Shown here: positions 8,731 to 16,583 of the stretch, one piece after another
How the letters are laid out: each line of letters starts with the position of its first letter
Position numbering within the stretch: the stretch's first letter is position 1
Source: F1-120-MAGs118 sp013360535
Lineage (GTDB): Bacteria > Planctomycetota > UBA1135 > GCA-002686595
DNA: 43,889 bases
Assembly (NCBI GenBank): GCA_026647215.1
Contig: JAPKHC010000033.1
Coordinates: 1-43,889 of the forward strand
Direction: 5' to 3'
Made by a program: the position numbers and the translations under genes
The notes under the pieces: generated by a model
What the model was told of the DNA's origin: nothing
Seen by the model: the letters and a program-made list of their open reading frames with translations, nothing else
The model's database searches: none

Positions 8731-9573
8731 ATGCAGCTTTCCGGTCTCGCCGTCGCGCTCACGCTCCTCGCTTCCGCGCCGTCCCAGTCGACGCCTCCCG
8801 CGCCTCCGCCGCCCGCGAGCGCGCCGACGCCGGGCACCGGCGCGTGGGTGATCGCCACCGGGAACGAGGACCGGCCCGGCGGCACGCTCGCGCGCTTCGA
8901 CCTCGCGACGGGAACGGTCGAGCGCGCCATCGACCTGCCTTTCGATTCGCCGAACGATCACCAGCCGCTCGAGGTCGTGCTCCTGCCCGACGGACAGAGC
9001 GCGCTTGTCGCGCGGCTCGTGAACGTCAGCCCCAACAGGCAGGTCACGCTCGTGCAGACCGTGTCGCTCGCCGATGGGAAGGAAACGAGCTCGACACGTT
9101 TCCCCGGCTGGCTCGACAGCCTCGAGTTCCACCCGAAGACGGGTGAGCTGTGGGCGACGCAGACCGAAGTCAGCGGCTTGCGCAAGCTCGTGCGCGTGAA
9201 GCTCAAGCGCGGCGAACTCGACCTCGTCGGCGAGCTGCCCGGCGACCTCGCCCCGCGCAGCCTCGCCTTCACGCGCGACGGCAAGCAGTTGTGGTGCCTG
9301 TCCGCGACCAACGAGGCCAAGAAGGACGAGCTCGTCGAGCTCGACCCCTCCAACGCCAAGGTCCTGCGCCGCATCCCGTGGGGCATCGAGCACCCCGCGC
9401 ACGCGCTCGACATCGACGCCTCCGGTCGCCTGGTCGCCCTCGCCTGGGGCGGCACCCTGCACGAGTTCGACGCGAGCTCCGGCCGCTCGCGCCCGCTCTT
9501 CACCTTCACCGACCACCGCCTCGGCGTCCCCGTCGGCCTCGACCTCGAGCGCCCGGCGGCGGCGAAACGCTGA
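8731..9573 (+). CDS. Secreted beta-propeller protein
   Basis: A 280-aa exported protein. The Met at 8731 is chosen because it opens the signal peptide (MQLSGLAVALTLLASAPSQ) and has GGAGG 6-10 nt upstream. A Pro-rich linker (21-38) leads into repeated beta segments: GGTLARFDLATGTVERAI, LEVVLLPDGQSALVARL, LEFHPKTGELWATQ, LAFTRDGKQLWCLSAT, LDIDASGRLVALAWG. These resemble YVTN/SMP-30/PQQ-type propeller blades, about five. It lacks the shared C-terminal domain. No catalytic residues stand out; binding or scaffold roles are possible. It converges on the next gene with only 19 nt between stops. Confidence 0.82.
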   Translation: MQLSGLAVALTLLASAPSQSTPPAPPPPASAPTPGTGAWVIATGNEDRPGGTLARFDLATGTVERAIDLPFDSPNDHQPLEVVLLPDGQSALVARLVNVSPNRQVTLVQTVSLADGKETSSTRFPGWLDSLEFHPKTGELWATQTEVSGLRKLVRVKLKRGELDLVGELPGDLAPRSLAFTRDGKQLWCLSATNEAKKDELVELDPSNAKVLRRIPWGIEHPAHALDIDASGRLVALAWGGTLHEFDASSGRSRPLFTFTDHRLGVPVGLDLERPAAAKR

Positions 9574-9592
9574 TCGGCCGGCGGATTCGCGT

Positions 9593-10627
9593 TCAGGGCG
9601 CGAGCGTGAATTCGAGGCCGCGCGTGAGGCCGGCGTTGCCGGCGGAGCCGTCGTCGAGCGACCAGAACTGGCAGGCGACGGTGTCGCCGGCGGTGAGGCC
9701 GAAGGACGCGAGGTAGGTCGTCGTCCACTGGAACGAGTAGGAGCCCGAGCAGTCGCCGCCGCCGGGGGTGCCGCCGGAGGATTGTGGGGCCGTGCGCTGG
9801 ATCGGAGCGGCAACGCACAGGTGGCCCTGGCGGAAGGGCATGCCGTTCTGGCGCGGGCTCCACACGAGCAGGCCCGGGCGATCGCTGCGCACCTGCGAGG
9901 CGGAGACGGTGAACGCGCCGCCGAGCACGCTCGGGGAACCGGAGCTCGCGAGCGCGGGCGTGCAGCCGAGGCTGTTGACCTTCGCGGTGCAGTACGTGCG
10001 CACGGCGCCGGGCACGACGCGCTCGAGCTGGATGCCGTTGAAGTACCCGAGGTCACCTTCCGCGAGCTCGACGCTCCACGACAGCGTGCCGTTCGTGACC
10101 GTGGTGGTGTCCTGCACGAAATGCTGGCCGTAGCGGTAGCCGCCGAAGAAATCGCCGATGCCTCCGTCGCAGTCCTGCGGTCCCGCGGCGCCGCCCGCGA
10201 GCGTGAAGCGCGTGACGCCCGTCGACTGCCCGTCCGTCGGCCGCGAGTAGAACGTGACTCGATACTCACCCGGCTGCAGTCCGGCGATCAACCAGTTCAC
10301 GGGGGCGGCAGCGCCAGGCAGGAGGTACTGGTAGTCGTTGAGCAACTTGCCGTGGTTGCCGCTCACGGACAGCCAGCCCGACTCCGTCGCCGGCCCGGCC
10401 CAGCTCACCGTCGCCCCCGTCGCCGCCCCTTGCGTGTCGACGAGCACCTGCTGCACCGACGCCTGCGCGACCGTGTTCCACGCTCCCGCCTGCCCCGTCG
10501 CCGCGCCGAAGTTCGTCGCGCTCCCGAGCGTGTAGAACCCGCCGATGTCGACGTTGATCGATTGGGCAGCACCGACGGCCGCGAGCACCGCAACGACAAC
10601 GACACGCAGGGCGATCACGGGGCGCAT
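9593..10627 (-). CDS. Secreted protein with Cys-rich C-terminal domain
   Basis: A 344-aa exported protein. The start at 10627 follows a strong AGGAGG at proper spacing and opens a signal peptide ending GAA-Q. Residues 22-205 begin INVDIGGFYTLG and run through a beta-rich module with PGEYRVTFYS and a closing GYFNGIQLE strand. That pattern resembles galactose-binding/jelly-roll modules of exported planctomycetal and PEP-CTERM proteins. Residues 213-344 are the shared domain, shorter variant (CTAKVNSLGC, GLLVWS, PIQRTA, tail LEFTLAP), with the four Cys at 213, 222, 271 and 293. No enzymatic motif is seen. It may work at the cell surface. Confidence 0.87.
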   Translation of the reverse strand: MRPVIALRVVVVAVLAAVGAAQSINVDIGGFYTLGSATNFGAATGQAGAWNTVAQASVQQVLVDTQGAATGATVSWAGPATESGWLSVSGNHGKLLNDYQYLLPGAAAPVNWLIAGLQPGEYRVTFYSRPTDGQSTGVTRFTLAGGAAGPQDCDGGIGDFFGGYRYGQHFVQDTTTVTNGTLSWSVELAEGDLGYFNGIQLERVVPGAVRTYCTAKVNSLGCTPALASSGSPSVLGGAFTVSASQVRSDRPGLLVWSPRQNGMPFRQGHLCVAAPIQRTAPQSSGGTPGGGDCSGSYSFQWTTTYLASFGLTAGDTVACQFWSLDDGSAGNAGLTRGLEFTLAP

Positions 10628-10710
10628 GGGCAATCCTCCTCGGGGGTAGGCGCGCGAGTCTAGGCGCGTCGTGCCGATCCGTGGGGCCCCAACCTTCGTC
10701 TCGGCAGGTT

Positions 10711-12339
10711 TCAGCGTTCGCGGGAGCGCTGGAGCAGGTCGGAGAGGTCGACGGGGGCGAGCGTGGCCGAGTCGGCGGAGACGTGTTCGGCGCGGCGGAA
10801 GTGGAAGCGCGAGTCCGTGACGAATCGCACTTCGAGCTCGTAGGAGCCCGGTGGGACGTCCAGGAGTTGCAGGTCGCCCGCTGCGAGCGGGGCTGAGACC
10901 GCGGAAACGCAGTGGCCGGAGGCGTCGAGCAGGTACGCGCTGACCAGTTGTTGCTGGATCAGTCCCGAAGTGCCGCGGAGCGGGACCGTGAGCGTGGCGT
11001 CGTCGCCGTGCGTGAGTTCGTGGAACGCGGTGCGGCCGGCCTGGATCCACACGAGGGTTCGCGAGCTCGTCTGGCTTGGCCTGGCGCGCGAGGACCTTAC
11101 GAGGTCGAGCTCGTACGCTCCGTCGGCGAGGTTCGCGAAGCGGAAGCTGCCGTCGGGTTCGAGTCGCGAGAAAAGCTGGGCGACCTCGTTGACGTCCGCG
11201 TGGCCTTGCACGAGGTCGCGCGCGACGCAACGAGCTCGGAAGTCTCGCGGGTTCGCGGTTGCCGAGAACACGACGCGACCTTCGAGCGTGCCGCCGCGCG
11301 TCAGCTCGATCCGAACCGGCGTGCCGGGAGTGTGCTTGCTCAGGTCAAACCGCGATTGCGCGTAGCCTGGCGCTTCGGCGAGCAGCCACGCGAGGCCTTC
11401 GCCGTGGATCTCCGTGACCACGAAGGCTCCGGTCGGATCCGTGCGCGTCGAGTTCTCCACACCGAGACTCCTTCGACCGTCATTCCGGAGAAAGGCGCAG
11501 ATCGGCGTGACGACGGCATCTCCAACGCCCAAGCCCGTGCTGGAGTCGACGACGACGCCGTGCTGCGGCTTGCTCCAGCGTTCGAGCACGATGCGACCGA
11601 CGTTGGCCGTGCCCTCTCGTATGGAGCGGACCTTCGTGTAACCGATCCGGTAGCCGGGCGCCAGGATTCCGAGCTCCACTTCGGTCGAGTCGGAGCGTTG
11701 CTCGAATTCGATCTCGAACTGGCTGCGGGTCTGATGCGGCTCCCAGGTCGAGGTCTTGACGACACCCTCGCCCGACAACAGGAGCGTGTAGTTTTCGACC
11801 GCAATCCCGTCGGCGTCGAAGACCTCGCCCGTGATGCGCGCTTTCGAAGTTGGCCGGCGCAGGACGATCAGCGTCTCTTCACCTGGGCGCAACGACTGCA
11901 AGGTAGGCCTGAATCCGCTGGCCTCGCACTGTATGGCACAGTCATGCGGGTCATGCACGTCGAAGCGGAAGCGGCCCGTTTCGTCGGTCGTCGTGATGCC
12001 GACCGTCGCCAGTTCCTCGTCGCGGAGTTCCATCACCTTCTTGATGGAGAGCAGATTCACGGTGACGCCTGCGAGCTTGACGTCGGGTTCTTCAGCGGCG
12101 ACCAAGCGACCCTTGATCTCGACGAGTGGCACCTCCGTCTGGGCGGGGGCTCGCTCGGGAAGGTTCTCCCCAAGCAAGGTGGCGCGGCTTGAATTGACCG
12201 GAGGGTTCGGGACCTCCGTGCTCGCGGGTGCCTCGGCGACCGCGCCGCTCTCCCGCTCGCGCGCCAGCCAGAAGGTGGCGGCGAGCAGCACGAGCAGGGT
12301 GAGGATGGCGAGGACTCGGATCGAGCGAGCTTTGGGCAT
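10711..12339 (-). CDS. Membrane-anchored protein with carboxypeptidase-regulatory-like repeats
   Basis: A 542-aa protein with an N-terminal anchor (residues 7-25, hydrophobic, after MPKARSIR) and a large outside part. From about residue 70 it holds successive beta-sandwich modules of the carboxypeptidase-regulatory/Cna-B type: IKGRLVAAEE...GRFRFDV, ITGEVFDADG, HGVVVDSSTG...GAFVVTEI, LEGRVVFS...GSFRFANLADGAYELDL and a last PPGSYELEV. The V-x-D...G-x-F-x-F rhythm is the support. No enzyme domain is present. The gene is visibly less G+C-rich than its neighbours, as is its architectural relative at 31817-33802. It lies back-to-back with the E1 alpha gene across about 210 nt that must hold both promoters; nothing clear was recognised there. 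Confidence 0.8.
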   Translation of the reverse strand: MPKARSIRVLAILTLLVLLAATFWLARERESGAVAEAPASTEVPNPPVNSSRATLLGENLPERAPAQTEVPLVEIKGRLVAAEEPDVKLAGVTVNLLSIKKVMELRDEELATVGITTTDETGRFRFDVHDPHDCAIQCEASGFRPTLQSLRPGEETLIVLRRPTSKARITGEVFDADGIAVENYTLLLSGEGVVKTSTWEPHQTRSQFEIEFEQRSDSTEVELGILAPGYRIGYTKVRSIREGTANVGRIVLERWSKPQHGVVVDSSTGLGVGDAVVTPICAFLRNDGRRSLGVENSTRTDPTGAFVVTEIHGEGLAWLLAEAPGYAQSRFDLSKHTPGTPVRIELTRGGTLEGRVVFSATANPRDFRARCVARDLVQGHADVNEVAQLFSRLEPDGSFRFANLADGAYELDLVRSSRARPSQTSSRTLVWIQAGRTAFHELTHGDDATLTVPLRGTSGLIQQQLVSAYLLDASGHCVSAVSAPLAAGDLQLLDVPPGSYELEVRFVTDSRFHFRRAEHVSADSATLAPVDLSDLLQRSRER

Positions 12340-12551
12340 CGGTGAGCAGTCGCGGCTTCGGGGAGGGAGCCGACGGGGACGAGTCTAGGCCCCGTGTGGG
12401 CTGTCGCGAGACGATCGAGGCGGTCGGGGGGCGGGGGAGAGCGGCCGGACGGGTTCCCCCGGGGCGGGGGGGGTCGGTACCATGCCGCGTCGGGGCCGCC
12501 CGAGCCCGAACCTCGCGCCGAGGTGGGGAGCGGGGCGGCCTCCAGCACCCC

Positions 12552-13670
12552 ATGAGCGCCCAGGAACTCCTCACCGTCACGGCTCAGGACGGCAGCGCGG
12601 TCGGCCACGACCCCAAGCTGTCGTCCGAGGGGCTGTTGCACTGCTACCGCACCATGCTGACGGTGCGGGCCTTCGACGACGTCTGCCTCAAGCTGCAGCG
12701 CTCGGGGCGCATCGGCTTCTCGATCCCCAACAAGGGCGTCGAGGCCTGCCAGGTGGGAGCGGCGAGCGCGCTCGAGAAGACCGACTGGATCTTCCCGAGC
12801 TACCGCGACTTCGGGATGGCGCTGTACCACGGCGTCACGCCGACCGAGATGATGCACAACATGTTCGGCAACGACCGCGACACCGCTCGCGGGCGCCAGA
12901 TGCCGGTGCACTTCTCGTTCGACAAGCCGATCCGCTTCGTGTCGATCAGCTCGCCGCTCGGCACGCAGATTCCGCAGGCGGTCGGCGCGGCGTACGCGAT
13001 GAAGCTGCGCGGGGAAAAGCACGTGGCGCTGGCGAGCTTCGGCGACGGCTCGACCTCGACGCTCGGCTTCCACTCCGGCCTCAACTTCGCCGGCGTGTGG
13101 AAGGCGCCGGTGGTGTTCCTGTGCCAGAACAACGGTTACGCGATCTCGTGCCCGACCGACGAGCAGACCGCGAGCGAGAGCTTCGCGATCAAGGCCAAGG
13201 CCTACGGCATGCCGGGCGTGCGCGTCGACGGCAATGACCTGCTCGCAATGCGGCAAGTGACCGCGGAAGCGGTGGCGCGCGCGCGCCGCGGCGACGGGCC
13301 GACCCTGATCGAGGCGGTGACGTTCCGCATGGGCGGCCACTCGACCTCGGACGACCCGACGCGGTACGTGCCGAAGGAGCTGGTCGAGAGCTGGGCCAAG
13401 AAGGACCCGGTGGCGCGTTTCGAGCGCTTCCTCGAGAAGCAGAAGCTGTGGACGAAGGAGCAGGGTGAGGCGCTGTACGCGGCCGCGGTCGAGCAGGTGA
13501 CGGCCGCCGTCAAGGAAGCAGAAGGCACGCCGCCGCCCAAGCTCGAGAGCATCTTCACCGACGTCTTCGCGACCGTTCCGCAGCACCTGCGCCGCCAGGG
13601 CCAGGCCGCCTTCGAGCTCGCGGCGCGCAAGGGCGACGCTGGCGCCGGCGACGGCAAGTTCCCGCTCTGA
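12552..13670 (+). CDS. 2-oxoacid dehydrogenase E1 component, alpha subunit
   Basis: Thiamine-diphosphate-dependent decarboxylase subunit of a pyruvate or branched-chain 2-oxoacid dehydrogenase complex. With E1 beta it decarboxylates the 2-oxoacid and passes the acyl group to lipoyl-E2. The start at 12552 gives 372 aa, normal for the family; the frame is open upstream but not family-like. The TPP motif runs from GDG (164-166) to QNN (192-194). The YRD at 84-86 and the loop HSTSDDPTRY near residue 260 are conserved. The last block resembles branched-chain E1 alpha more than classical PdhA, so the substrate is left open (pdhA or bkdA type). It is the first gene of a three-gene operon with 32-nt and 27-nt gaps. 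Confidence 0.95.
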   Translation: MSAQELLTVTAQDGSAVGHDPKLSSEGLLHCYRTMLTVRAFDDVCLKLQRSGRIGFSIPNKGVEACQVGAASALEKTDWIFPSYRDFGMALYHGVTPTEMMHNMFGNDRDTARGRQMPVHFSFDKPIRFVSISSPLGTQIPQAVGAAYAMKLRGEKHVALASFGDGSTSTLGFHSGLNFAGVWKAPVVFLCQNNGYAISCPTDEQTASESFAIKAKAYGMPGVRVDGNDLLAMRQVTAEAVARARRGDGPTLIEAVTFRMGGHSTSDDPTRYVPKELVESWAKKDPVARFERFLEKQKLWTKEQGEALYAAAVEQVTAAVKEAEGTPPPKLESIFTDVFATVPQHLRRQGQAAFELAARKGDAGAGDGKFPL

Positions 13671-13702
13671 ATCCGACTCCTCCAACGAGAAGCAAGAACG
13701 AC

Positions 13703-14677
13703 ATGGCCACGTTGACGATGGTTCAGGCGGTGAACGACGCGCTCAAGGTCGCGATGCGCCGCGACAAGGGTGTGCTCGTGTTCGGCGAGGACGTCGGCCC
13801 CAAGGGCGGCGTGTTCCTCGCGACCGAGGGGCTGACGAAGGAGTTTGGCAAGGAGCGCTGCTTCGACACGCCGCTCTCGGAAGACGGCATCGTCGGCGCC
13901 GCGATCGGCATGGCGCTCAACGGCCTCAAGCCCGTCGCCGAGATTCAGTTCCAGGACTTCATCTTCCCGGCCTTCGACCAGATCGTGAGCGAGGCGGCGA
14001 AGTTCCGCTACCGCTCCGGTGGCCAGTACACGGTGCCGATGGTGATCCGCACGCCCTACGGCGGCGGCATCCGCGGCGGCCTGTACCACTCGCAGTCGGG
14101 CGAGGCGTACTTCTGCCACACGCCGGGCCTGAAGGTCGTGATCCCGTCGACGCCGGAAGATGCGAAGGGGCTGCTGCTCGCGTCGATCGAGGATCCTGAC
14201 CCGGTGCTCTTCATGGAGCCGAAGGCGCTCTACCGCACGACGAAGGCGGACGTGCCCGAGGGCTACTACACGACGCCGCTGTCGACGCTGCGCACCGCGC
14301 GCACGGGCAAGGACGTCACGGTGTTCTGCTACGGCGCGATGGTGCCGGTGTGCATGAAGGCCGCCGAGCAGGCCGCGGAGAAGGGCATCGAGTGCCTCGT
14401 CGTCGATCTGCGCACGCTGATGCCGCTCGACGAGGAGGGCGTGCTCGAAGCCGCCAGGCAGACTGGCCGCGTCGTGATCGTGCACGAGGCGCCGCGCTTC
14501 TGCGGCTTCGGCGGCGAGATCAGCGCGATTATCGCCGAGAACATCATCGAGTACATGGAAGCCCCGGTCGCGCGCGTGACGGGCTTCGACACGCCGTTCC
14601 CCAACACGCTCGAGCACCACTACATGCCGGATGCGCGCCGCGTTCTCGACGCGATCGAGCACGTCCACGGCTACTAG
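13703..14677 (+). CDS. 2-oxoacid dehydrogenase E1 component, beta subunit
   Basis: A 324-aa partner of the E1 alpha subunit; the two form the alpha2beta2 E1 heterotetramer. It opens with TMVQAVNDAL and carries VFGEDVGPKGGVF, the RCFDTPLSE block, AFDQIVSEAAKFRYRSGG, and YGGGIRGG...HSQSGEAYFCHTPGLKVV, all near-invariant in E1 beta. The transketolase C-terminal domain follows (about 195-320). Its RCFDTPL and AFDQIVSE forms match the branched-chain type better than Firmicutes PdhB. Some planctomycetal pyruvate complexes look similar, so the substrate is undecided. It sits between E1 alpha and E2, with a weak purine-rich ribosome site. Confidence 0.95.
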   Translation: MATLTMVQAVNDALKVAMRRDKGVLVFGEDVGPKGGVFLATEGLTKEFGKERCFDTPLSEDGIVGAAIGMALNGLKPVAEIQFQDFIFPAFDQIVSEAAKFRYRSGGQYTVPMVIRTPYGGGIRGGLYHSQSGEAYFCHTPGLKVVIPSTPEDAKGLLLASIEDPDPVLFMEPKALYRTTKADVPEGYYTTPLSTLRTARTGKDVTVFCYGAMVPVCMKAAEQAAEKGIECLVVDLRTLMPLDEEGVLEAARQTGRVVIVHEAPRFCGFGGEISAIIAENIIEYMEAPVARVTGFDTPFPNTLEHHYMPDARRVLDAIEHVHGY

Positions 14678-14704
14678 GTCACCCAAGGCAAGAAGAGAGA
14701 CGCC

Positions 14705-16360
14705 ATGTCCAACCTCGAGTTCAAGCTGCCCGACATCGGCGAAGGTGTCGCCGAGGGCGAGATCGTCAAGTGGCTCATCAAGGCCGGTGACGTCGTCAAG
14801 GAGCACCAGGCGGTCGTCGAAGTGATGACCGACAAGGCGACGGTCGAGATCCCCGCGCCCGCGGCGGGCACGATCGTCGAGACGCGCGCGAACCCCGGCG
14901 ATGTCGTGCCGGTGGGGAGCGTGATCTTCGTGCTCGCGACCGGCGGAGCGGCTCCGGCGCAGAAGGCGCATGCGGCGCCCGCGCCGGCACCGGCCCCGGC
15001 GATGCCGAAGGCGCCCGCGCCCGCGCCCGCTGCCGCGGCTCCCGCTGCATCGCACTCGCACGGCCCCTCGAAGGCCGTCGGTGGCAAGCTCGAGTTCAAG
15101 CTGCCCGACATCGGCGAAGGTGTGGCCGAGGGCGAGATCGTGAAATGGCTCGCGAACGTCGGTGATTCCGTCAAGGAGCACCAGGCGGTCGTCGAGGTGA
15201 TGACCGACAAGGCGACGGTCGAGATCCCGGCGCCGATGGCGGGCAAGGTGCTCGAGCAGCGCGCGAAGGCCGGCGATGTCGTGCCGGTCGGCAGCGTGAT
15301 CTTCGTGCTCGAGACGGCCGGTGGTGCGGTGGCGGCGCCGGCGGCGACCGTGCACGCGGCGCCTGCGGCTGCTGCGGCTCCCGTCGCTGCGGCGGCTGCG
15401 CCCGCGAAGCGCGCGGCGGACGAGAAGGTCCTCGCCGTTCCGAGCGCGCGCCGTGTCGCGCGCGAGCTCGGCATCGATCTGGGTTCGGTCGCGGGCTCGG
15501 GCCGTCACGGCGTCGTGCGCCGCGCGGACGTCGAGGCGTTTGCGAAGTCGCGCACGGCGGCCCCGGCTCCCACGCCGACGGCGAAGCCTGCGGCGGCAGC
15601 TCCCGCTCAGCCGGCCAAGCCCGTCGCCGCGCCGGTGAGCTTCGCTCCGCAGGAACGCGAGACGCGCATCCCGTTCCGCGGTGTGCGCCGCAAGATCAGC
15701 GAGGCGATGGTGCGCTCGAAGTACACCGCGCCGCACTTCACCGTCGTCGAGGAAGTCGACGTCACCGAGCTCGTGCGCCTGCGCGAGACGGCGAAGGCCA
15801 TGGGTGCCGAGAGCGGCATCAAGGTCACCTTCATGCCGTTCATCATGAAGGCCTGCGCGCTCGGGCTCGCGAAGTACCCGATGCTCAACGGGCACCTCGA
15901 CGAGGCGACGCAGGAGATCGTGCGCTGCGGTTACGTCAACCTCGGCATCGCGATGGACACCGACAACGGCCTGATCGTGCCGGTGGTCAAGGAAGTGCAG
16001 TCGAAAGGCATCCTGCAGCTCGCGCTGGAACTCAACGAGCTCGCCGAGCGCACCAAGGCCGGCAAGGTCAAGCCGGACGACCTCAAGGGCTCGACCTTCT
16101 CGATCACCAACGCCGGCAACATCGGCGGCATCCTCGCCACGCCGATCATCAACTTCCCCGACATCGCGATCATGGGCGTGCACCGCATCGTCAAGCGCCC
16201 CGGCGTCGTCGAGACGCCGCAGGGTGACAAGATCGAGGTGCGCCAGTACATGAACTTCTCGGCCTCGGTCGACCACCGCCTCGCCGACGGCGCCGACGGC
16301 GCGCGCTTCCTCGTGCACGTCAAGCGCCTGCTCGAGAACCCGGGCCTGCTGGCGTTGTAA
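14705..16360 (+). CDS. 2-oxoacid dehydrogenase E2 (acyltransferase), two lipoyl domains
   Basis: A 551-aa core of the complex. Lipoyl domains are at about 4-78 and 129-203, each with the acceptor Lys in MTDKATVEIP (K44, K169). Ala/Pro-rich linkers follow, then the peripheral-subunit-binding domain (243-280, VPSARRVARELGI). The catalytic domain (about 318-551) has the active-site HRLADG (H524, D528) in place of the common HRVVDG. The two lipoyl domains are almost identical in DNA as well as protein, offset by 375 nt. It transfers acyl groups to CoA. The E3 dihydrolipoyl dehydrogenase is not in the window and must be encoded elsewhere. Lipoylation would depend on LipA (4085-5032). The substrate (pyruvate or branched-chain) is not decided by sequence alone. 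Confidence 0.96.
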   Translation: MSNLEFKLPDIGEGVAEGEIVKWLIKAGDVVKEHQAVVEVMTDKATVEIPAPAAGTIVETRANPGDVVPVGSVIFVLATGGAAPAQKAHAAPAPAPAPAMPKAPAPAPAAAAPAASHSHGPSKAVGGKLEFKLPDIGEGVAEGEIVKWLANVGDSVKEHQAVVEVMTDKATVEIPAPMAGKVLEQRAKAGDVVPVGSVIFVLETAGGAVAAPAATVHAAPAAAAAPVAAAAAPAKRAADEKVLAVPSARRVARELGIDLGSVAGSGRHGVVRRADVEAFAKSRTAAPAPTPTAKPAAAAPAQPAKPVAAPVSFAPQERETRIPFRGVRRKISEAMVRSKYTAPHFTVVEEVDVTELVRLRETAKAMGAESGIKVTFMPFIMKACALGLAKYPMLNGHLDEATQEIVRCGYVNLGIAMDTDNGLIVPVVKEVQSKGILQLALELNELAERTKAGKVKPDDLKGSTFSITNAGNIGGILATPIINFPDIAIMGVHRIVKRPGVVETPQGDKIEVRQYMNFSASVDHRLADGADGARFLVHVKRLLENPGLLAL

Positions 16361-16381
16361 GCCAGCACTGCCGCTTCCACG

Positions 16382-16416
16382 CGAAGGCCGCGTCCCCTCG
16401 AAGGGCGCGGCCTTCG
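16382..16416 (+). terminator. Hairpin closing the dehydrogenase operon
   Basis: A perfect 11-bp stem, 16382-16392 with 16406-16416, with an inner 4-bp stem in the loop. It begins 22 nt after the E2 stop. No U-tract follows. Confidence 0.65.
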
Positions 16417-16583
16417 TGCGTCCAAGGGCGCACAGGTGGAAGAAAGCGCCCGTTTCGTTCGGTCTTTTCGAGGGCGGGAGCGCGGAACCGGGGATTGCGC
16501 GACGTCGTCAAACCCGAAGGAATCTCCCGGCGGTTAGCTTGGGAGACGCTCGCCGTCCCAAGGACCCTGGAGAAGCTCCCCCC

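Noticed and set aside
13202..16318. A 1038-codon minus-strand frame opposite the dehydrogenase operon
   Set aside because: It lies fully antisense to E1 and E2 genes with clear motifs; low-complexity composition.
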